DNA of 64,000 bases, taken from Tritrichomonas musculus (lineage: Eukaryota; Parabasalia; Tritrichomonadida; Tritrichomonadidae). A program made the position numbers and the translations under genes. The notes beneath the pieces are model-generated. The model did no database searches, was not told the origin of the DNA, and saw nothing but the letters and a program-made list of their open reading frames with translations. The DNA lies in the NCBI GenBank assembly GCA_039105265.1, contig JAPFFF010000001.1, positions 1,426,001 to 1,490,000 on the forward strand, in the 5' to 3' direction. This document shows, piece by piece, positions 1-10,224 of the stretch; the first letter of the stretch is position 1; every line of letters begins with the position of its first letter.

Positions 1-2702
1 AGTTTCAAGCCGCCATGAATGATTCTGGCCTTGTGAATCTCCTTCATTCCATTGCAGATACCGAGGATGACTTTAACACGATCTTCATGCGACAATGATT
101 TGACTTTCTTTTTCAAGTTGCTTGCACAAAGTTCAGTCAAAATTGAAGGCGGAAACTTAGTTGTTTGAATACCATAAATTTTGACCACATTGGGACAGTT
201 AAGGCCAATTATTGATTCACATTCTTGTACAAAAACTTTCAAGTGCTTTTCAACTTTGCTTTTACAGTGGAATATTTTTTGTACATAGTGTTCGTTACAA
301 TTAACTTCGTAGACTTCCGATGTCGAATTGTAACTTATTTGACGAACTTTTTGAATTGAATTGTCATCAAAAAGTTCAAGTGGACTGAATCTGTTCTTTT
401 TAATTGCATGCTTCTCTTTTTCAAATTTCTGTTTCTGTTCTTCTTCTTTTGCTTTGGATTCTAATATGTGTGTTCTTAACGAGTTTTCAAGATCAATGAT
501 TCTGTCTTTGTAATCTTTTTCTTTTGACAACAGTTGTTCGTTCTCTTTTTTGAGTTCTGAAATTTGCGTGTCTTTCTGCTCAAGCTGTTCTTTAAGCTTT
601 GTTATTTCAGCAAGATAAGACTGGATCTTTGCTTCACTTCTAGGCGAATTGTTGGATCGAATTTCGTTGATTTTGGCTTCACTTTTGGAAATTTTTATTC
701 CACTTTTTTCATTTAGTTTCAATGGACTGTTTTCCGGTGAGATTGGCTCTAGCTTGATTTTTGGTGGACTTCTTAGACGCCTGTCAAATCTAATTTCATC
801 ACTTTTAACTGGACTGTCTTCATCTTCGTCTTCTTCTTCTTCTTGGATTTCTAAGAATTTGTTTGGACTTTTCTTTATTGCACTTTTAATAGAGTCATCG
901 AAACTAATCACTTCTGGTAAGCTTGGTATTTCTTCTGGCAAAGTTGGAATCTCTTCTGGAAGAGTAGGAAATTCATCATCAACATGATCAGGTTGATCTT
1001 TTCTAATTATGTTGATTTTCACTGGGCTTCTTTTGCCTTTTTCTTTATGATCATCAATGCTCTTTGGTGGACTTTTCGGAGGTTCTTCCATTTGAATATC
1101 ATCAGATAAAGTAAAATTAAAATCATCATCTTTGTTTTCTTTGATTTCGTCACTTTTTGTAGGACTTTTTTCATCAGTATCATCTTGTGTATCGATGCTT
1201 TTAGTTGGACTTTTCTCATCTGTATCGTCTTGCGTATCGATGCTTTTTGTGGGACTTTTTTCATCAGTGTCATCTTGTGTATCAACACTTTTTGGCGGAC
1301 TTTCATCTGTCTTACTTACTGGAATATCGATGTTTTTAATGAGGGCTTCTTCAGTCTTATATTTAGTGATAGCTTTTGTACTTTTCCTTCTATGTTTGTG
1401 ACCAAAATTAAGACTTTTTCGATGCTTTCTCTCATGCGTTTCATTCTTTCTCAATCTATATTTTTCATCTTCAACTTTTGCGTTAATTGTAACCGTTTTT
1501 TCATTTTTTGTTTCATCTGTTTTTGCTTCATTAATATCATCCGAATTTGGAGGTTTACTTTCAAGAACTTCATCTTCATCAATGTCACTTTTTCCTTCAG
1601 AAACTGGAAGCTTTTGTCTTCCAAAAATCATATTTGGCAAGTTTGGAGGAACCTGTTTAACGCTCATTACGGCAGACAAGCAATAACCAGCAATGCAGAA
1701 TGGATCGCTAACTAAAGGCAGAGCTTCAACTGGTTGATTGACTGTTTTGCTTACCTTTTTAAGAAGAAGATGACCGTAAAAGTTGCTTCCACAAGCAAAT
1801 ATTTTCCCATCAGATGTCTTGAAAAGAGAATGACCGAATCCGGCCTCAGCCTCAACGATTTTACATTTCTTTTTAAAAGTATTAATTTCAGTGAATTTCA
1901 CATATTCATTCTTGCTCATTCCAAGTCTTGAATTTGAATTGCTTCCACGTCCAAAGACGCGTCCATCCTTGCAAACAGCGAGACAATGTTGGTACTTGCC
2001 GGTTAACGATACAATTTGGATTCCTTCGAGTTCTTTCACTTCAACAAAGTTTACATTTTCACCTCTGTTTGCAATAGATGACATATAAACACGACCACTT
2101 CTGCCAAGAACTAATATAAGACCTTCACAGCAGGCAATTTGAATAGCTTTGTCACCGGATGGTAATGATTTGACCAATGCTCGGCGGTTACTGGCCAATA
2201 AAATTCTTTCATTCATAATGATGATATTGCCTTCATTATCAATCGATGCTGATATCGTGTGACCACCATAAATTGAAATTGGTGTCCGGCCATTTATGTC
2301 CACAAAAATTGGATTGTGATTTTTGGTGATAAAAATAAGACTTGGTTTGGAATTGGGAGATTCACTTTGCACTTGGTACAACGTATAATTCTCACCAGAA
2401 ACTGCTGATATAAATTTGAATGGTTGGCCGTTTTCATCTTGGAATTGAATTTCTGTTTCTTTGTTAAAAGTTTGTTTCGGAAGCATAGGGCTTATTTGTC
2501 CTTCTTGATTATTTCCAATAGCATAGGCACGCCAATTTCTACCTACAATTATTGAATGATCAAAATAAAATGAAAATGATAGAAGAGATGGAATATTTAA
2601 ATGTGATTTGCAAGGAGGACAGATAATACCATCACCCCATGTGCTTTGACCATTTGAGTTTTCACCAAGTTGCCCGCAATTGTTAGATCCACAAATGTAC
2701 AT
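1..2702 (-). CDS. RCC1-repeat / protein kinase fusion, 3' end beyond window
   Basis: I translated this open frame from the minus strand: it starts at ATG 2702-2700 (MYICGSNNCGQLGENSNGQ) and stays open for 900 codons to the window edge. Residues 1 to about 330 carry RCC1-type blade motifs (CGSNNCGQLGE, GRGSNSNSRLGMS, FACGSNFYGHLLL), the beta-propeller usual for guanine-exchange or scaffold roles. Residues about 350-650 are acidic and Ser-Pro rich, including three copies of SIDTQDDTDEKSPTK at about 467-527. A Gln/Lys/Glu coiled coil lies at about 690-760. A protein kinase domain starts near 790 (VAIK-type lysine in EHYVQKIFH) and reaches the catalytic loop at the edge, which reads IIHGGLK rather than IIHRDLK. 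Loss of the catalytic Asp suggests a pseudokinase, but the DFG region lies outside the window. Family assignment to TKL-like kinases is inference. An Inr-like TCAACTTT lies about 25 bases upstream of the ATG. Confidence 0.85.
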   Translation of the reverse strand, partial: MYICGSNNCGQLGENSNGQSTWGDGIICPPCKSHLNIPSLLSFSFYFDHSIIVGRNWRAYAIGNNQEGQISPMLPKQTFNKETEIQFQDENGQPFKFISAVSGENYTLYQVQSESPNSKPSLIFITKNHNPIFVDINGRTPISIYGGHTISASIDNEGNIIIMNERILLASNRRALVKSLPSGDKAIQIACCEGLILVLGRSGRVYMSSIANRGENVNFVEVKELEGIQIVSLTGKYQHCLAVCKDGRVFGRGSNSNSRLGMSKNEYVKFTEINTFKKKCKIVEAEAGFGHSLFKTSDGKIFACGSNFYGHLLLKKVSKTVNQPVEALPLVSDPFCIAGYCLSAVMSVKQVPPNLPNMIFGRQKLPVSEGKSDIDEDEVLESKPPNSDDINEAKTDETKNEKTVTINAKVEDEKYRLRKNETHERKHRKSLNFGHKHRRKSTKAITKYKTEEALIKNIDIPVSKTDESPPKSVDTQDDTDEKSPTKSIDTQDDTDEKSPTKSIDTQDDTDEKSPTKSDEIKENKDDDFNFTLSDDIQMEEPPKSPPKSIDDHKEKGKRSPVKINIIRKDQPDHVDDEFPTLPEEIPTLPEEIPSLPEVISFDDSIKSAIKKSPNKFLEIQEEEEDEDEDSPVKSDEIRFDRRLRSPPKIKLEPISPENSPLKLNEKSGIKISKSEAKINEIRSNNSPRSEAKIQSYLAEITKLKEQLEQKDTQISELKKENEQLLSKEKDYKDRIIDLENSLRTHILESKAKEEEQKQKFEKEKHAIKKNRFSPLELFDDNSIQKVRQISYNSTSEVYEVNCNEHYVQKIFHCKSKVEKHLKVFVQECESIIGLNCPNVVKIYGIQTTKFPPSILTELCASNLKKKVKSLSHEDRVKVILGICNGMKEIHKARIIHGGLK

Positions 2703-3576
2703 TTTCGAAAATTTTCAAAGTTGAAAATTGTAAACGAACTTTTTGTAACGGTCTTTTTTTTCGTTTTTTGAAAAAAATTTAAATTTCGACTAAAATAAAT
2801 AGATAAATAGCGTTAAAACAGATATATTAAAAATAAAATGTCCAAAAAAATAAAAAATGTTTTTGAAATTACATAATTGAAATATTTTAACCTATAAATT
2901 TGGATACAGTTTTCTTTTTGTCAGGAGGCATTGAAATTGAGAATCTATGAAATTCACACAGTCCTCAATATCATAAAAGACGAAGAAAATATTCAAGGAA
3001 ATTATCAAAATCTAAAACGATTATTTTGAAGATCCAATGAAGAGATTACCAACAATATCTCCAACAATTTTTACATATGATGGTAAAGTTTCAATAACAT
3101 ATAGTTTCCTTATGTTTTTTTTGGAAAGTGCTAAAGTTCAATTTAAATCATTTGTGGAGTATTTTTAAAATTGATGATTTCTGAGAGATAAACATTTTGT
3201 ATAATATTCAAAAGATTGATGGTTTAATCTAATTCAAAATTTCTGCTATTTAATGATCTTTCTACAAATATTTGTATTTTCTTTTTGATAGAAATATTTA
3301 ACCTATTATGTTCATTGAACTTCATTAAGCTCAAGTTTATCTCACTTTTGTTGCTTTTTAATATTAACATATTAAAATCATTAATGATTTTTTATATATA
3401 ATCAATTTGCTTCAAAGTTTTTACGTAAAAAGAACCTCAATTTAAATTAAATGTGAACCCTGATATATACACTAGTGATGAATTTCATATGAAACTCTTT
3501 GATAATTAGATTTAATCAAAGAAGCAGCAGAAAAACTTTTGCAATTAAATTATAATAATAAAAAAGAGCAAAAAAA
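2703..3576. other. AT-rich intergenic region
   Basis: Between the RCC1-kinase start and the tRNA-Ser I see no coding frame with recognisable content and no repeat. It presumably carries the kinase promoter at its left end. Confidence 0.6.
3570..3576 (-). terminator. RNA polymerase III T-run after tRNA-Ser
   Basis: A run of seven T on the minus strand directly follows the discriminator base, the usual Pol III termination signal. Confidence 0.8.
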
Positions 3577-3656
3577 CGGCACGAACCAGATTCGAACTGA
3601 TGAGGGTAAACCCAGGGTATTCAAAGCCCACGCCTTAACCATTCGGCCATCGTGCC
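3577..3656 (-). tRNA. tRNA-Ser(UGA)
   Basis: The minus strand folds as a class II tRNA. The acceptor GGCACGA pairs perfectly with TCGTGCC, followed by discriminator G. The D arm is GCC-GAATGGTTAA-GGC, the T arm is ATCAG-TTCGAAT-CTGGT, and an extra arm GGG-TTTA-CCC marks a Ser/Leu class tRNA. The anticodon loop TTTGAAT gives anticodon TGA. The anticodon stem has a solid GGG/CCC core but mismatches at 27-43 and 31-39, which is a little odd. No intron. G73 and the long extra arm agree with serine. Confidence 0.9.
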
Positions 3657-4182
3657 TTCACGTTTATTTGTTTTCTTTTGCTTTTAATCCAAAAATTATT
3701 ATTTTTTTTTAAAATTTAAAAAAGATATTTTCCATCACCAGAATTCTCATTCCTTCTCCATTACCTGCTGTCAAACTTCATACTATCTCCTATCATGAAT
3801 ATTGTCCTCTGGTTGTACTTGGCTTCATTCTGTACTTTGTCGTCATCAGTTTCAACAGTAACAAAAGAATCATTGAAAATACGACATTTGTTATCAGAAT
3901 ATGTTCTTTCATAAAAACAGACGTTTCGTATTTATTACTGTAATTGAATTTATCATAATGAAGATTTTTTTTTTGTTATCTTGCAATGTACCAATATAGA
4001 ATGAGTTCAGAAAGTGAAAGTGAAAGTATATTAGCAATGTTCAATATCAATTGTTAATCATAAATTTCTTTTATTCATTAAAATACAAAATTGTAAAATT
4101 TGATAAATATTTTTTTTTTATAGAAAATGTAATATATGCTCTTACAAATAAATGAGAATTACATATATTTTTCATATTTTAA
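3657..4182. other. AT-rich intergenic region
   Basis: Spacer between tRNA-Ser and the 3' end of the 912-aa ankyrin gene. It holds slightly pyrimidine-rich sequence (about 3730-3830), but I found no supported gene. Confidence 0.5.
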
Positions 4183-6921
4183 TTAAAATGCATTTGATAT
4201 CATATCTTTCAATTCTTGGATATCAGAATTATCAATCATTTCTTTGAACTTTTCATTTGGTAATAATAAAGGTAACAAAATTTGGTTTAATTTTTTATAT
4301 AGATCTAAAATTGCTTGATATTTATCAAATATCAACAGAATATCAACAATATTTTGATTTCCTTTTTGAATTTTCATGTATAAAACTCCATTTTTCTTTC
4401 CATAAATTTTTTGAGTCTTAAATTTAATCAAATCATCATTACTTGTATGTTTAATCAAAAATATAAAGGTCCCAATATCATAATAATTTTGCCATAACAA
4501 ATTCTTAATATTGATTTCAATAGGTATTTCATTTAAGTCATCATTTCTATTACTATAGCCTGAATCCCAATTTGGCCAATGAAAAAGATTGCTCAAGTGT
4601 TTGTGTTCATGAAATTTGCAACCATTTTTTTCTAAAAAATGAAAAACCTTAAGATGTTCTTTAGTATACATTCTTTCATAATCAAGACGGCAATTACTAA
4701 AATTAGCACCATATTTAACAAAAAGTTCAAGAAATTCTAAAAAACATTCTTGTGAACAATAATTAATAATCAATTCATCATTGCAATTAGCATTATAATC
4801 TCTCAATAAAATTTCAATGATTTTACAAGCATCATCCAATTTAATTTTAGCTTTTAAAAGATATGGTTTTTCAAAATGATCCAAAAGTAATGCTATATAT
4901 GATGTAGGATTATCAATAGAAGGTTCATAACTTATTAAAATACTAAATAAATCAAATTTTCCATTCTGACAAGCAATTTGAACAAGTTTATGATTTTCAA
5001 TCATTTCTTTGGTTAAAATTGCACCTTCGTAAAATAATTTGTCAGTTAAAGCAGATTCACAATTCCTGAAAGCTTCAACAATTAATGGTGTATTATAATT
5101 TGTATGGAGTTTGTTCAAATCTATGTTTCTCTCTCTCATAAAGTCGATTAATGGAATGAATTTTTCTGAAATCATATTTGGACAAATAAAAATAATTTTA
5201 TTGAAATCAGCTCCATATTTTCCAAAAATAGCAAGTGTATCTAACAATAAATGACGAGTCAAGAAAATCAAAACGCTTTGATCATTAGGATTAGCTTTAT
5301 GATCTCTCAACAATATTTCAGCAATTTGATTGCAATCTTTTATTTTATCTTTATATCCATTTCGTATATTATAGTCCATCGATTCAGTAAGAGATTTCAT
5401 TAATTTATCAATATCTTCCATTTTTGGATTATAATTCATTAAAAGCATGAATAATTCTATATTTCCAACATGACAAGCATAGTTTACGAGATCATTTTCA
5501 TTAATAATATCAACATTGAATGCAACCCCGTGTGAAATCAATTCCTTAACTGAATTAAAACTACCCCAGCCTTTAATTGCATGAATTATAATTGGAGTTC
5601 CATCAGCAAGCTTCATATTAGAAAAATCCAAACCGTTCTTTTGTAAAAATGACATGAACTTATTCCATTTACGTCGATAATTAAAGTCATTAGCATTAAT
5701 GCAACTTAAATTGCATTTTTTCTTAATTAAGAATAAAATCAAGTCTTCATACTCAATCTTGCATGCTTGTTTAATAAATGTATCTCCCATTTTCTGATAT
5801 GGTATTTCAAATTTTTTATCAAGAAATTTAATCATTTCAATATTGTAAGTTCCACAAGCAATAAGGAACAAATTGCCAAAATCAATTTCTCTAAAATTAT
5901 TAGTTGCGCCATTTTGAATAAGAACTTCAACAATATCAATTTGATTTTTTATGATAGCAACCTTTAATGCTGTTAAATCATATGAATTCTTCATATTTAT
6001 ATCAATTGTTTTCTGCTTTAAAAGAAACAGTACAACATCCAAAAAACCTCCTTCAACTGCATCAATTAGAGAAACATGTTTTTTATATGATTCACTATTG
6101 AAACTAAAATTATCAAAATTAACTAACAATTTAACACAATTTAAACTGCCATTTTGGCATGCGACATTCATTGGCGTTCTTGACAAATAATCAGTTTTTT
6201 TTACATGTTTCTTTGCGTATTCTATATTATTAGACAAAATGTAATTAAGAACATCATCATGACCTCCTTCACAAGCCAAATGAAAAAGTGACGTTTTTTT
6301 ATTTTTGTAATTCACTTCTTTAATTGGAAAAATATGGCAGTTTAAATCAGGATTCTCATAGAAAAATTTGACAATGTTGATGTGACCATATAAGCATGCA
6401 ATTGATAACGGAGTTGTCCGATATACATGGATCAAATCAACAGCGCCTTTCGTTAATAAATACTTAATGACATCTAAATTTCCAGACATCGCTGCATAAT
6501 GGCTCGGCTGAAATCCGTCTTCGTCCATTTCTTCCATATTAAAGCCAAATTGATAAAGTTGACGAATGATATTCATGTTTCCGCCAAAGCATGCAAAGTG
6601 AATCGGAGATCGTTTCTTTATATCTGCTTTCTTGAAGTCTTCTGATGACGGTCCTTCTGGACAGAGCGTTGAAAGTGAGGAAAAGCATTTTTCAGCATTG
6701 AAAAGTGCGCAAACTGATGCAAAAGTTGGACGATATGATAAAATTTCAGGCAATTTGTAATTTGTGATAAATAATTCTTTATTCGGATTTGAGTTTTCGC
6801 CTTTAATTTGTAATACTAGTTCAATAAATTTTTCTTCATCGTCATCTATAATTGAATCAAGAATTTTCGCAGTTATAGTGTTTTGGAATTCTTCTTTCTT
6901 ACTTGAAAGAGATCTATACAT
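4183..6921 (-). CDS. Large ankyrin-repeat protein (912 aa)
   Basis: Complete frame from ATG 6921 (MYRSLSSKKEEF). The N-terminal about 100 residues are a helical cap typical of trichomonad ankyrin proteins (IIDDDEEKFIELVLQ, TFASVCALFNAEKCF). Ankyrin repeats follow: clear consensus at about residues 105-345 (SPIHFACFGGNMNIIRQLY, GFQPSHYAAMSGNLDVIKYL, TPLSIACLYGHINIVKFF, SLFHLACEGGHDDVLNYI, TPMNVACQNGSLNCVKLL, TALKVAIIKNQIDIVEVLI) and more divergent copies (FLIACGTYNIEMIKFL, LVNYACHVGNIELFMLL, LVQIACQNGKFDLFSILI) to about 740. No signal peptide or membrane span. Ankyrin repeats bind partner proteins; the partner here is unknown. Unlike the decayed array at 23.6-25.1 kb, these repeats are contiguous and uninterrupted. 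Function beyond binding cannot be read from sequence. Confidence 0.9.
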   Translation of the reverse strand: MYRSLSSKKEEFQNTITAKILDSIIDDDEEKFIELVLQIKGENSNPNKELFITNYKLPEILSYRPTFASVCALFNAEKCFSSLSTLCPEGPSSEDFKKADIKKRSPIHFACFGGNMNIIRQLYQFGFNMEEMDEDGFQPSHYAAMSGNLDVIKYLLTKGAVDLIHVYRTTPLSIACLYGHINIVKFFYENPDLNCHIFPIKEVNYKNKKTSLFHLACEGGHDDVLNYILSNNIEYAKKHVKKTDYLSRTPMNVACQNGSLNCVKLLVNFDNFSFNSESYKKHVSLIDAVEGGFLDVVLFLLKQKTIDINMKNSYDLTALKVAIIKNQIDIVEVLIQNGATNNFREIDFGNLFLIACGTYNIEMIKFLDKKFEIPYQKMGDTFIKQACKIEYEDLILFLIKKKCNLSCINANDFNYRRKWNKFMSFLQKNGLDFSNMKLADGTPIIIHAIKGWGSFNSVKELISHGVAFNVDIINENDLVNYACHVGNIELFMLLMNYNPKMEDIDKLMKSLTESMDYNIRNGYKDKIKDCNQIAEILLRDHKANPNDQSVLIFLTRHLLLDTLAIFGKYGADFNKIIFICPNMISEKFIPLIDFMRERNIDLNKLHTNYNTPLIVEAFRNCESALTDKLFYEGAILTKEMIENHKLVQIACQNGKFDLFSILISYEPSIDNPTSYIALLLDHFEKPYLLKAKIKLDDACKIIEILLRDYNANCNDELIINYCSQECFLEFLELFVKYGANFSNCRLDYERMYTKEHLKVFHFLEKNGCKFHEHKHLSNLFHWPNWDSGYSNRNDDLNEIPIEINIKNLLWQNYYDIGTFIFLIKHTSNDDLIKFKTQKIYGKKNGVLYMKIQKGNQNIVDILLIFDKYQAILDLYKKLNQILLPLLLPNEKFKEMIDNSDIQELKDMISNAF

Positions 6922-7558
6922 TAAATACGAACTTTAAAGGAAAAAAAAAAAAGGTGAAATTTTTGAATTTTGATTATTTAAAAACATATTTGATTTTATC
7001 TTTCTGCTTTTTCATCATTTTAATAGTATTATTTAAAAGTTATAATTAAATTTAATAATCAAATAAATATTTTTAAATTTTATTTTGATATTTTTAAAAT
7101 TTTTTCTCTAATTTTTGATCATATGTGAAAATCTTCGCAATATATCTATATCATCTATAAAATTATAATAAATTCCAAAAATACAAAATAAACTGATTTA
7201 TTATCAATTGATGTAAAAAACAAAAGATTTTCCAAATATTCTCCATTGATTATTCTTTTAAAAATGTCATTTGGTGCGCACTCTAATATAGTTTCTGTAT
7301 TATTTGAAACATTTAATACTCAATGTTTTTGATATCAAAAAGATTTCATCAAAATAATGATTCCCAATTTCAAAATCTTTTTGCTTTAATTGGAAATATC
7401 TTTGGTGCATGCCTGTTATATTTTGAGAATTTATAAACAACGTAATATTAAAAAGAACACTAAAAAAAAAAAACTGAAAATTGAAAACTTTATGGAAAAA
7501 AAAAATTCTCAAATATATTTGATGAATAAGCAGGATTAGGACAAAAAAGTAATGTGAT
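6922..7558. other. AT-rich intergenic region
   Basis: Promoter side of the ankyrin gene and 3' flank of the LRR gene. Only low-complexity AT; a 70-codon frame at 7300-7512 has no recognisable content. Confidence 0.5.
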
Positions 7559-8592
7559 TTAAGTCACTATGATATTAGCATTTGGTGGGAATGCATCTTT
7601 CATACTTGACTCAAGAGCTGAAGGGATTTTTACTTGTGTCAATGATGGGCAATTACGAAAGGCAGAATGATCAATTGATTTTACAGAATGAGGTATCTCT
7701 ATCTCTGCCAATGAAGTGCAGTTGAAAAAAGCAAAACCAAATATATTTGTTACAGAAGAAGGAATTGTGATTGTTGTCAATGCTGAACAATCAGCAAAAG
7801 CGCAAGTACGAATTGAAGTTACTGAGTCAGGGATTGAGACCTGAGTCAATGATGAGCATCCACTAAAAGTGCATTCTTTAATTGAAGTAAATGACGAAGG
7901 AATTGTAATTCGTGCCAGTGATGTACATTTACTAAAAACGGATGTTTTAAATGAAGTTACAGAAGAAGGAATCGTGATTTGTGCTAATGAAGAGCATCCA
8001 GTAAAAGCAAATTCTTCAATTGAAGTGACAGAGGAAGGAATTGTGATTTTAACTAATGAAGTGCATTGAGTGAAAGTAAATTTTTTAATTGTAGTTACAG
8101 AAGAAGGAATTGTGATACTTTTCAATGATGTGCATTTATGAAAACAGCAACTTCCAATATTTGTTACTGAAGTAGGAATTAAGATTTGTTCCAATGATGT
8201 GCATTGAGCAAAAGCATGATCGCCAATAGAAGTTACTGAAGATGGAATCGAGATTTGATTCAATGATGAACAATTGTCAAAAGCATGATCACCAATAAAA
8301 GTTACTGAAGGAGGAATCACTATTTGTTCTATTGCTGAGAAACCTTCTAAAGCACGACTTTCTATTGTATTCACAGATGAAGGAATAACAAACTTTTTCA
8401 ACGATGAAAAACTCTTTAAAAGATCCTTGGTCACTGAAGGATCCTCCTGCTCTTTCGCATCAGAACATCCAAATAAAATATTTCTATTGATTGTCTTCTG
8501 ATCCTTGAGTATATAATAGATAATATCAAGTCGATTATTTTTTGCAGCTTGCTGAATTGAATTTATATTTAAAAAAATTTTTGAAACACCAT
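7559..8592 (-). CDS. BspA-like leucine-rich-repeat protein, start probably frameshifted
   Basis: The frame encodes about twelve consecutive 23-residue LRR_5/BspA-type repeats of the pattern ITIPSSVTSI-x-x-x-AF-x-x-CTSL (for example IGDHAFAQCTSLEQILIP), ending at 7559. BspA-like proteins form a very large trichomonad family, some of them surface or secreted; here no signal peptide is visible. The repeat frame continues upstream without ATG to about 8623 and reads NINSIQQAAKNNRLDIIYYI, an ankyrin-like N-terminus found in this family. An ATG at 8592-8590 is one base out of frame, and the frames are separated by a run of seven A (8571-8577). A one-base homopolymer change would place the ATG in frame. 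So this is either a sequencing error in the run or a very recent loss of the start. The 3' part is well preserved. Confidence 0.75.
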
Positions 8593-8690
8593 TAAAATAT
8601 ATCTTTGCAAATGTTATTAAAACTTAAGCTTTTTTGGAATATCATTCAAAACTTTGCTTTTTTTGGAATTTTATAAATAACAATTTGTTT

Positions 8691-9767
8691 TCAAATTATA
8701 AACTTCTCGATTTCATCCTTTTCTTTTTCAAAACCAATATCGACAATGTTGACAGAATTACATTTGCAGTAATAAAAAAAGGCATCGTTTCCAGTAGATT
8801 CATCGTAAAAACATGAATAGTTAGAATAACGCATACAACAATCATCAATTTTTTCATACAACAATGAATCTTTTTCTACAATTAAATTGTTTAGAATATA
8901 CAAAGCAATGTTATTATGGTGGCACTTAATCGCTTCCAACAAACAAGAATTATAAGAATTATCAGGTGGTTGGATATGTAACGTTTCGAGAAGATGAATC
9001 ATTGTTGCTTGATTTGAATGGACTGAATAGAGCCACAACGATGGTGTCAAATCAACGCCAGCCATTCTCAAGTAGTTAAAAACTTTGATTGATCCAAAGA
9101 ACGCTGCATATTCAATCAAGGTTGGCTGATTATCATTCAAAAATTGATTCGTTTCAAATATTGATGGTTCAATTTTGCTTGTAAGGCAAAAGTTCGATTG
9201 AGTCACATAAGAAATGAACTCTTGAATTGAATCATAACGAATCAATGTGCATATATATGAATCATTTTCACCTATTTTTCTTTTTTCTTCAAAATTGTCA
9301 AAAATATTTGAATCTTTTTCTAAAAGTTCTTCCTCAATTTGTTGAGCTTTTTGGTCATCCAATTTTTGCTTAATTTCTGGAAAGAAAAAGTGGCACATGT
9401 CAGCCACATTTTTATATTGATTATATAGATCATCAACGACTATAAATTGATTTTTTAAAAGAAAAAGTAGTATCAGTTTGTTACTCTCAAATATATTCAA
9501 TAATTCAGAATTTGAAAAGGTCTGTTTGATTTTTCGTTTATAATTTAGAAGAATCCGTCCAATTTTGTTTGAAAATTCATCTGTTTTGGTGTGATTGTTA
9601 GATATATAGGTCAGTAAATCAAGAAATTTTTCAAAATCTTCTTTTTTAGAATCAGATAAAGATTGAAATTTAAATTCAAGTTCTTCATTTTCTTCTAAGT
9701 ATGTCAATAATGTATCATGTAGTTTTTTCTTTTGTTTAAAATATGTTTGAACTTCTGGATACATCAT
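8691..9767 (-). CDS. Ankyrin-type protein with trichomonad N-terminal domain (358 aa)
   Basis: Start taken at the first ATG (MMYPEVQTYFKQKKK); the longer open frame upstream has only a TTG. It has the same architecture as the gene at 22450 in this window: an N-terminal helical region with SNSELLNIFESNKLILLFLL, then FFFPEIKQKL, an EEKRKIGENDSYIC segment, IEPSIFETNQFL, and then degenerate ankyrin repeats (TLIEYAAFFGSIKVFNYL, LLEAIKCHHNNIALYIL, DAFFYYCKCNSVNIVDI). This matches the DUF3447-type ankyrin family expanded in trichomonads. The C-terminus stops soon after the last repeat start, so the canonical tandem repeats that follow in relatives are missing; it may be a short paralogue. The downstream LRR gene begins within 100 bases on the same strand, but the two proteins are different families. 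Function unknown, presumably protein binding. Confidence 0.8.
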   Translation of the reverse strand: MMYPEVQTYFKQKKKLHDTLLTYLEENEELEFKFQSLSDSKKEDFEKFLDLLTYISNNHTKTDEFSNKIGRILLNYKRKIKQTFSNSELLNIFESNKLILLFLLKNQFIVVDDLYNQYKNVADMCHFFFPEIKQKLDDQKAQQIEEELLEKDSNIFDNFEEKRKIGENDSYICTLIRYDSIQEFISYVTQSNFCLTSKIEPSIFETNQFLNDNQPTLIEYAAFFGSIKVFNYLRMAGVDLTPSLWLYSVHSNQATMIHLLETLHIQPPDNSYNSCLLEAIKCHHNNIALYILNNLIVEKDSLLYEKIDDCCMRYSNYSCFYDESTGNDAFFYYCKCNSVNIVDIGFEKEKDEIEKFII

Positions 9768-10119
9768 CTTTTTAAAACAAAAATCGTATTTATATATTCT
9801 GTCAAAATATAATAAAGTTCTCAAAATTTTGTTTTATACGTTGTCAAAATATAACATGCATATTAATTGTAAAAGTCAACAAAATCTATATCTCAAATAA
9901 AAAATTGCATTTTAACATCCAAAAAAAAAACTCAAAAACTTAAAGAGATAGAGATTTTTGTTATGAAAATTCATTGAAATATCATCATTGAATCGATATA
10001 AAATCAAGTCTGTATCAACCGGTCAATAACATTCGTTATTTATAACATCAGAAGGAAAAGTTTTTTTCTTGTAGAGACAATAGATCAAAACAATGTTTTA
10101 ATGATAATCATGCAAATAA
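9768..10119. other. AT-rich intergenic region
   Basis: Divergent promoter region between the minus-strand ankyrin gene and the plus-strand GTPase relic. I see nothing else. Confidence 0.5.
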
Positions 10120-10224
10120 TGTTTTGCCAGTTGAAATATCATTTCAAAAAGGAGCCAATTTTTGTATTTCATCGTTTAATTCTGCAGCTGTTTGTGTTGG
10201 TTTTGGATCAAAGATGATCCAGAA

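Noticed and set aside
7300-7512. 70-codon minus-strand frame
   Set aside because: AT-driven, no domain and no start motif.
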